Shown here one piece after another: positions 31,609 through 35,406 of a DNA stretch of 35,406 nucleotides. A program made the position numbers and the translations under genes. This stretch comes from a virus. The notes beneath the pieces are model-generated. The model did not search any database, was not told the DNA's origin, and saw only the letters and a program-made list of their open reading frames with translations. Position 1 is the stretch's first letter; every line of letters begins with the position of its first letter. Location: the IMG/VR virus record IMGVR_UViG_3300010157_002680, positions 1-35,406 of that record; one strand, given 5' to 3'.

Positions 31609-31881
31609 ATGAAATTTCAAAGACATTACAAATCAGAGGATGGTACGAGTTCGATATGGCATTTTGATACCGAGCATTCGGAATACAATCCAATAATGGT
31701 AGAAGAGTTGGAGGGAGGTGAATTACCAAGAAGTACTATCCAGATTGAAAAAAGAGTTGTGACCAAAGAAAGAGTTATGAGTCCTAAAAAGAGTTTACCT
31801 AAGACCAAACAAAAGTATCTCAATCCTAAAACAGGTAAGGAGGTTGGTTATGTGAGGGCTAAGAATCTAGGCCTGATCTAA
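31609..31881 (+). CDS. Small basic protein, early-type gene
   Basis: A 90-residue protein with an acidic middle (MVEELEGGELPR) and a basic C-terminal half (VVTKERVMSPKKSLPKTKQK, GKEVGYVRAKNLGLI) that could bind nucleic acid. Three copies of the AAAAAAGAGTT-type repeat lie within the coding region and encode K-R-V, K-E-R-V and K-K-S-L. No family is recognised. Confidence 0.72.
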   Translation: MKFQRHYKSEDGTSSIWHFDTEHSEYNPIMVEELEGGELPRSTIQIEKRVVTKERVMSPKKSLPKTKQKYLNPKTGKEVGYVRAKNLGLI

Positions 31882-32286
31882 TTCTATTGCTAGCCCTTTC
31901 ATAGCCTGGGGAGATTAAATGCTCTATGTGTAGGCTATACCTTTGTACAAAAAAGAGTTTAGCTAAGGGAGATGAAAGGGTCTAGTAAAAAGAGTTTATT
32001 TCTAAAAAAAGAGTTAGGCACCTTTAAAAAAAGAGTTAAAAAAGAGTTGGAGGTGCCTATTTATAATAGTACAAAAGAAGAATAGAGGTTAAGCCGGACA
32101 GGTGCCGTATACGAAACTTTATAACCAAACCCTCACACTGTTGTTCTTGGAGTACAAAAAAGAGTTCAATCTACAATCAAAATTATTCAAAGAGACTTAG
32201 CAGTAGGTCTCTATCGCTATGTTCGTAAGTCTCTACTACCTATAAAAGGGTTTAAAGAAAGAGTTTAATACCTTTCTAAAGAAAGA
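31882..32286 (+). other. Noncoding stretch with nested inverted repeats
   Basis: No gene of convincing length. Inverted repeats seen: CCCTTTCAT (31894-31902) with ATGAAAGGG (31972-31980); ATAGCCT (31901-31907) with AGGCTAT (31932-31938); TAGGCACCT (32015-32023) with AGGTGCCTA (32051-32059), enclosing two AAAAAAGAGTT copies; and AGAGACTTA (32191-32199) with TAAGTCTCT (32226-32234). Such density suggests one or more structured RNAs. No tRNA was recognised and no class I promoter lies directly in front of it. Confidence 0.5.
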
Positions 32287-32319
32287 GTTGCTAGTCTGAA
32301 TACTAGTTCATACATTTAG
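32287..32319 (+). promoter_or_regulatory. Class I promoter
   Basis: GTTG at 32287 in GTTGCTAGTCTGAA, a 20-base spacer, TACATTTAG at 32311; the ATG at 32341 is 30 bases from the box start. The leader contains an AAAAAAGAGTT copy in place of the usual AAATAAACA. Confidence 0.88.
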
Positions 32320-32340
32320 GTATAATCAAAAAAGAGTTAT

Positions 32341-32496
32341 ATGCGAGTAGAAGCTTCCCTAATCACTTCCCTTCAAAGAAAGGTTTCCAGACAGATCGAA
32401 TTGGAGACAGGTCAAAGAGTTTCCAGGCACAGAGTTCATAGGAATAGGAAGGCCTATGATAGGAGGAGGGATAAAAAAGTTTCACTACCCTACTAA
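32341..32496 (+). CDS. 51-residue highly basic protein
   Basis: The product starts MRVEASLITSLQRKVSRQIE and continues with an arginine-rich region (RVSRHRVHRNRKAYDRRRDK), then ends KKVSLPY. The exact promoter spacing and the stop just before the next promoter make this a real gene despite its size. The basic character suggests binding to nucleic acid. No family is recognised. Confidence 0.7.
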   Translation: MRVEASLITSLQRKVSRQIELETGQRVSRHRVHRNRKAYDRRRDKKVSLPY

Positions 32497-32501
32497 ATAA
32501 A

Positions 32502-32534
32502 GTTGGTAGTCTGAAATAATTAATCTATATTTAG
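32502..32534 (+). promoter_or_regulatory. Class I promoter
   Basis: GTTG at 32502 in GTTGGTAGTCTGAA, a 20-base spacer, TATATTTAG at 32526; the ATG at 32557 is 31 bases from the box start. Confidence 0.9.
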
Positions 32535-32556
32535 GTATAATCAAAAACAAATTAAT

Positions 32557-32754
32557 ATGATAACTTCATTTGAAACCAACCAAGTTCGATTACATCTAGC
32601 CAAAGAATATCCTTATGCCTGTCAATGCTTTGGAGAGGAATTTGTCAATCAAGAGACTCTACCCTACCTAACAGTATCGAATTGGTTCCAGCGTTACTTC
32701 CCCTCTCCTACAGGCTATAATCTATTCAAACAATTAGAATATAGTTTAAAATAA
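32557..32754 (+). CDS. Small early-type protein
   Basis: A 65-residue protein rich in aromatic residues (YPYACQCFGEEFVNQ, VSNWFQRYFPSPTGYNLF). Two cysteines (CQC) are close together but no full zinc site is visible. It has a private promoter and the next promoter starts 3 bases after its stop. The function is unknown. Confidence 0.75.
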   Translation: MITSFETNQVRLHLAKEYPYACQCFGEEFVNQETLPYLTVSNWFQRYFPSPTGYNLFKQLEYSLK

Positions 32755-32756
32755 AA

Positions 32757-32789
32757 GTTGGTAGTCTAAAATTAAAAGCCTATATTTAG
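32757..32789 (+). promoter_or_regulatory. Class I promoter
   Basis: GTTG at 32757, a 20-base spacer, TATATTTAG at 32781; the ATG at 32811 is 30 bases from the box start. Confidence 0.9.
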
Positions 32790-32810
32790 GTCTAATCAAA
32801 AATAAACAAT

Positions 32811-33089
32811 ATGACAAAAAAATTATTTGCCTTTATCGATGGTAGCGAAATTGAAGCTTATGCTAAGATGGGATTTGGAATTGAGAAAGATAGTGCAGAC
32901 GATTATGTTGCTGAAATGGATTTATCAGCCTATGACAATTTAGCTGTCTATGCTGCATTAGAGGATTGTTTGCTGCATAATGATGTTAGATTATCTGTAA
33001 CTTTAGATTATGATGGTTTGTTGATGTTTGATGAGGAGGCTTTAGACTTTATGGCTGAGGCTGCTTCAAAAGCTCCTCTAGCAATTTAA
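32811..33089 (+). CDS. Small acidic early-type protein
   Basis: A 92-residue, strongly acidic protein (FIDGSEIEAYAKMGFGIEKD, YVAEMDLSAYDNLAVYAALE, LLMFDEEALDFMAEAASK). Compact acidic phage proteins of this size sometimes mimic DNA or bind host enzymes; that is only a suggestion here. It has a private class I promoter. Confidence 0.75.
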   Translation: MTKKLFAFIDGSEIEAYAKMGFGIEKDSADDYVAEMDLSAYDNLAVYAALEDCLLHNDVRLSVTLDYDGLLMFDEEALDFMAEAASKAPLAI

Positions 33090-33102
33090 TTAAAAAAAAG
33101 TT

Positions 33103-33130
33103 TAGGGAGTAGTTGGAATATTGCTCCCTA
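33103..33130 (+). terminator. Hairpin spanning the -33 box
   Basis: TAGGGAGTAGT (33103-33113) pairs with ATTGCTCCCTA (33120-33130, with T-G and G-T wobbles). The -33 GTTG begins at 33112, at the loop end of the stem. No T-run follows, so termination strength is doubtful. Confidence 0.55.
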
Positions 33131-33144
33131 TTGCTTATCTTTAG
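33112..33144 (+). promoter_or_regulatory. Class I promoter nested in hairpin
   Basis: GTTG at 33112, a 20-base spacer, TATCTTTAG at 33136; the ATG at 33167 is 31 bases from the box start. Confidence 0.87.
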
Positions 33145-33166
33145 GTACAATCAAAAAATAACAAAT

Positions 33167-33646
33167 ATGAACAAAATTAACTTCGCAAATCAAATCCAAG
33201 TAGCATTATTCAAAAATGAATTATCAGGTCAAATCTCAGATGGTATGTGGGAGAATGCTAGACCATTCGATCATTGGAAGGTATGGTGTAGAGCAGAAGT
33301 AGGCATTGATCCTTCAAATGTAGGAGTTAACTTTTATGCTCAGAAAAATAATTACAATTTTACTTCCCCAGATTTATTATCGATAATAGGAGATAGGATG
33401 TTGAATATTGCTAATATGACTGAGAATGGTACTAGTTTAAAAGATTCAGGAGACTTTAATGATTTTGGATACAAATGGGCTTCTGAATTAGAAGGAGAAT
33501 ATTGGAAAGAAAAATGTGCTAGGTTTATGGAGGTATTTGGTTCAGAGGAGGGTTATAAAACTGCTTGCAAAGGTTCGTATGATATGAAGAAGTTGAAAAA
33601 GGAATTAGGTGAAATGAAAGCAATTATTAGAACTTTTGCAAAATAA
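33167..33646 (+). CDS. Early-type hypothetical protein
   Basis: A 159-residue protein (MNKINFANQIQVALFKNELS, DGMWENARPFDHWKVWCRAE, MTENGTSLKDSGDFNDFGYK, KKLKKELGEMKAIIRTFAK). An upstream in-frame ATG at 33113 lies inside the promoter and is rejected. The protein looks like a compact soluble domain with conserved Trp and Gly, seen in hypothetical phage proteins; I cannot name a function. Confidence 0.8.
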   Translation: MNKINFANQIQVALFKNELSGQISDGMWENARPFDHWKVWCRAEVGIDPSNVGVNFYAQKNNYNFTSPDLLSIIGDRMLNIANMTENGTSLKDSGDFNDFGYKWASELEGEYWKEKCARFMEVFGSEEGYKTACKGSYDMKKLKKELGEMKAIIRTFAK

Positions 33647-33647
33647 A

Positions 33648-33680
33648 GTTGGTAGTCTGAATCCAATATCCTATATTTAG
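33648..33680 (+). promoter_or_regulatory. Class I promoter
   Basis: GTTG at 33648 in GTTGGTAGTCTGAA, a 20-base spacer, TATATTTAG at 33672; the ATG at 33703 is 31 bases from the box start. Confidence 0.9.
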
Positions 33681-33702
33681 GTATAATCAAAAAATAAACA
33701 AT

Positions 33703-33981
33703 ATGTCAAAAGTAACAGTTACGTCTGAATTAAGAAAGGTTTTAAAAAGTTTAAATTTAGGAACAGGTAGGCGTGTATTCTCAGATAGCCGTAAACCAAA
33801 AGGTCAAAAAGCTGCCGGAGTTAAGTTTTGTGGATTACAGGTTACTGATTCGCAAAAAGCAGCCGTGGTTACCGAAATGGAAAAAAGAGGTTTTAAATTC
33901 CATTATGCTAGGTCCAATAACGGAGGAATAATATATCCTACTCGTTTCTATACAAGGTTTTGCTTTAGCAAAATAAATTAA
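33703..33981 (+). CDS. Small basic early-type protein
   Basis: A 92-residue basic protein (VTSELRKVLKSLNLGTGRRV, SRKPKGQKAAGVKFCGLQVT, MEKRGFKFHYARSNNGGIIY). The high lysine/arginine content suggests nucleic-acid binding. No motif is recognised. It has a private promoter. Confidence 0.77.
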   Translation: MSKVTVTSELRKVLKSLNLGTGRRVFSDSRKPKGQKAAGVKFCGLQVTDSQKAAVVTEMEKRGFKFHYARSNNGGIIYPTRFYTRFCFSKIN

Positions 33982-33998
33982 AAAAAGTTTACAAAATA

Positions 33999-34031
33999 GT
34001 TGGCCCTTCGGGGCCTTTTACTTATCTTTAG
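33999..34031 (+). promoter_or_regulatory. Class I promoter with a UUCG hairpin in its spacer
   Basis: GTTG at 33999, a 20-base spacer, TATCTTTAG at 34023; the ATG at 34054 is 31 bases from the box start. GGCCC (34002-34006) and GGGCC (34011-34015) pair around TTCG, followed by TTTT, a small terminator-like hairpin lying between the two promoter boxes. Confidence 0.85.
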
Positions 34032-34053
34032 GTACAATCAAAAATTAAAACAT

Positions 34054-34305
34054 ATGCTATTAAAGTGCACAAAAAATTTAGTATTAGGCGGTCAGTTAGT
34101 TATTATGAAACATGACATTATTGAAATTCTAGATTCTGATTTAGTAGAATCGCCTGGAAAGGAACCGGTACGTTGGTTTGATTGCTTAGTTAAGGTAAGT
34201 AGTATGTGTGAAGAGATGGAATTTAGTATGGATATTTTCCGATTAGCAGAGCATTTTGAATACCTAGAAATAAAAAGTAAGCATACGACTTTAAAAAATG
34301 TTTAA
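34054..34305 (+). CDS. Early-type hypothetical protein
   Basis: An 83-residue protein (LLKCTKNLVLGGQLVIMKHD, LVESPGKEPVRWFDCLVKVS, SMCEEMEFSMDIFRLAEHFE). The start at 34054 is fixed by the promoter; a longer in-frame reading from TTG 34000 would translate the promoter itself. No family is recognised. Confidence 0.75.
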   Translation: MLLKCTKNLVLGGQLVIMKHDIIEILDSDLVESPGKEPVRWFDCLVKVSSMCEEMEFSMDIFRLAEHFEYLEIKSKHTTLKNV

Positions 34306-34311
34306 AATAAA

Positions 34312-34344
34312 GTTGCTAGTCTGAAATAAAGTTCATACATTTAG
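34312..34344 (+). promoter_or_regulatory. Class I promoter
   Basis: GTTG at 34312 in GTTGCTAGTCTGAA, a 20-base spacer, TACATTTAG at 34336; the ATG at 34366 is 30 bases from the box start. Confidence 0.9.
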
Positions 34345-34365
34345 GTATAATCAAAAATAAAAGAT

Positions 34366-34473
34366 ATGATAACATCAAATTGTTGCGGAGCGGTTGCAGA
34401 GGTTACTACAGAAGACATTGGAATATGTCCTAAGTGTTATGAACATTGTGTATTTGAAAGTGATGAAGAGTAG
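34366..34473 (+). CDS. 35-residue zinc-knuckle protein
   Basis: The product begins MITSNCCGAVAEV and contains GICPKCYEHC. Cys5/6-type residues (CC at 6-7) and CPKC (21-24) with Cys28 give a minimal treble-clef or ribbon-like zinc site. The ATG is at the standard distance from its own promoter. The acidic tail ends ESDEE. It probably binds a protein or RNA partner; the target is unknown. Confidence 0.75.
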   Translation: MITSNCCGAVAEVTTEDIGICPKCYEHCVFESDEE

Positions 34474-34492
34474 AAAATTATTTTAAAATAAA

Positions 34493-34525
34493 GTTGCTAG
34501 TCTGAAACATTTAACCTATATTTAG
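34493..34525 (+). promoter_or_regulatory. Class I promoter
   Basis: GTTG at 34493 in GTTGCTAGTCTGAA, a 20-base spacer, TATATTTAG at 34517; the ATG at 34547 is 30 bases from the box start. Confidence 0.9.
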
Positions 34526-34546
34526 GTACAATCAAAAAATTACAAC

Positions 34547-35406
34547 ATGACTTACACACAAAAGTATTACGCTACTAAAAAAGCAAAAGATCTAGGATTA
34601 ACTCTTGAAGAGTATCTAGTAAGAAAATCAGGCCAGGTTATAGAGCCTAAAGTACCTCAAGTTATAGACTTCGGTAAGGTAGTAAAGTTGGATCATATTA
34701 ATATAAACTCCAACATGTTAAAAATAAATAAAACGGGGTTGGTATTGGATACTATCTTCTCATACGAGGGAGGTGTTCCAGTAGGTACTAATATAATGGC
34801 TACAGGAGATCCTGGGGTTGGTAAAACGACTGTATTGTTACATACCTTGGCTAGTTTACAGTTAAAGAATCCTAACTTGAAATGTTTGTTTGTTTGTGCG
34901 GAGATGTCAAAGATTCAAATGTTTAAGTATACTCAAAGGTTTCCAATTTTTGGTAACTTGGAGACTATCTTTACTTCTGATTTCATGAATTATAACTCTA
35001 AGGAAGTTATAGAGCAGTTGTTTAAAAAGGGATATGACTATATCCTAATCGATAGTATAGTTGAGGTATTAGAATCGGTTAAGGAGGATGCTAGTATGTC
35101 TCAGAGTCAGGCAGAGAAGTGGTTGGTTGATTTATGCGTTGAGCATAATGAAGCTAATAACGAATTAGGAAAGTATACTTCATTCCTATTAATCCAACAA
35201 GTAACTAAAGCGGGAGTGTTTGTAGGTTCAAATAAGATTAAGCATATCACGGATGCGCATATGGAATTAAAGAGAGAAGGGGAGAGAGAGGGAGGAGGAA
35301 CTTATATTATGTTCTCAAAAAATAGAAATGGTCAAGCAGGTATTAAATTTACCTACCAACTAAATAATCAGGATATTCATTATGGAACTTTGGTTGAAGA
35401 GAAGGA
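34547..35406 (+). CDS. RadA/RecA-like ATPase (3' end outside window)
   Basis: 286 codons are visible, with no stop before the window edge. After a 70-residue N-terminal region comes a RecA-type core: Walker A GDPGVGKTT (87-95, Lys93), LFVCAEMSK, Walker B YILIDS, SFLLIQQVTKAG, and FSKNRNG, which corresponds to the KNRFG motif of RadA/Sms. No N-terminal zinc finger of cellular RadA is seen. Phage proteins of this type (Sak4/RadA/DnaB-like) act in recombination or as replicative helicase loaders. It has its own class I promoter with the early-type leader. Confidence 0.87.
   Translation, partial: MTYTQKYYATKKAKDLGLTLEEYLVRKSGQVIEPKVPQVIDFGKVVKLDHININSNMLKINKTGLVLDTIFSYEGGVPVGTNIMATGDPGVGKTTVLLHTLASLQLKNPNLKCLFVCAEMSKIQMFKYTQRFPIFGNLETIFTSDFMNYNSKEVIEQLFKKGYDYILIDSIVEVLESVKEDASMSQSQAEKWLVDLCVEHNEANNELGKYTSFLLIQQVTKAGVFVGSNKIKHITDAHMELKREGEREGGGTYIMFSKNRNGQAGIKFTYQLNNQDIHYGTLVEEK

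Larger units (their letters stand above)
31067..32338 (+). repeat. Dispersed AAAAAAGAGTT repeat, 18 copies
   Basis: Copies with A5-A7 + GAGTT start at 31067, 31085, 31182, 31203, 31525, 31538, 31748, 31786, 31949, 31987, 32004, 32026, 32038, 32156 and 32328. The variant AAAGAAAGAGTT occurs at 31765, 32254 and 32278. All are on the + strand. They lie in intergenic DNA, in leaders, in front of -33 boxes and inside the gene at 31609. I saw no copy elsewhere in the window by eye. Confidence 0.85.

Noticed and set aside
32090-32160. tRNA gene
   Set aside because: I looked for a cloverleaf and T-loop (GTTC with paired arms and acceptor stem) and found no consistent set of stems.
31067-32338. CRISPR array or tandem minisatellite
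   Set aside because: The 11-base repeats are irregularly spaced, lie partly inside a gene and lack uniform spacers.
33113-33166. N-terminal extension of the gene at 33167 (CSLLLIFRYNQK-type peptide)
   Set aside because: It is the class I promoter read as protein. The same LLLIFRYNQK string appears before 34054 because both promoters are similar.
34000-34053. TTG-started extension of the gene at 34054
   Set aside because: It translates the -33/-7 region and UUCG hairpin; the ATG at 34054 has the standard promoter spacing.

Overview
The window reads as part of a large lytic tailed-phage genome infecting a member of the Bacteroidota. Almost every gene lies on the + strand and genes are tightly packed, often with 4-base ATGA overlaps. 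No Shine-Dalgarno-like leaders stand out. Eighteen promoters match the Bacteroidota -33/-7 type (GTTG, exactly 20 bases, TAtmTTTA). Gene content is phage-like: holin-like protein, tail-fibre-like protein, homing endonucleases, a RecB/Cas4-like nuclease, an RNA ligase with kinase and phosphatase, and a RadA-like ATPase.

Layout. (1) 1-1.5 kb: the 3' end of an unrecognised gene next to a group I intron, a terminator, a holin-like gene, a zinc-ribbon gene and a membrane-anchored gene. (2) 1.5-5.0 kb: a modular paralogue (one of three in the window), small proteins, a PD-(D/E)XK nuclease with a Cys4 (probable Fe-S) pattern, a ribbon-helix-helix-like protein and an ADP-ribosyltransferase-like protein. 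(3) 5.0-20.6 kb: a glycan island with about ten glycosyltransferases (GT4, GT2, GT11, GT17 and GT32 types), UDP-galactopyranose mutase, an RmlD-like reductase, an FkbM methyltransferase and DUF3431/DUF5672 proteins. Two homing endonucleases of different families are embedded in it. (4) 20.6-25.9 kb: unknown phage proteins, an HTH+HNH-like protein, the second paralogue, a repetitive tail-fibre-like gene, a HEXXH peptidase and a thioredoxin. (5) 26.0-30.8 kb: the third paralogue, then calcineurin-like phosphatase, P-loop kinase and DraRnl-type RNA ligase, which together look like an RNA end-healing and sealing set. (6) 30.8-34.5 kb: two noncoding, repeat-rich stretches and a row of short genes, nearly all with a private promoter, typical of early host-takeover or accessory genes. 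(7) 34.5 kb to the end: a RadA/RecA-like ATPase cut by the window edge.

Two transcription programmes are visible. Class I (GTTG-N20-TATmTTTAG) precedes the right-end small genes, the RNA-repair genes and the three paralogues. It probably uses the host housekeeping sigma factor. Class II (ACTATTTATnTTAAATA, 24-30 bases before the ATG) precedes the holin-like, tail-fibre-like, peptidase, homing-endonuclease and 20.68 kb genes. It is probably a phage-specific middle or late promoter. Several class I promoters are nested inside hairpins, so one short sequence may both end one transcript and start the next. All functional statements come from reading motifs by eye; no search was run.
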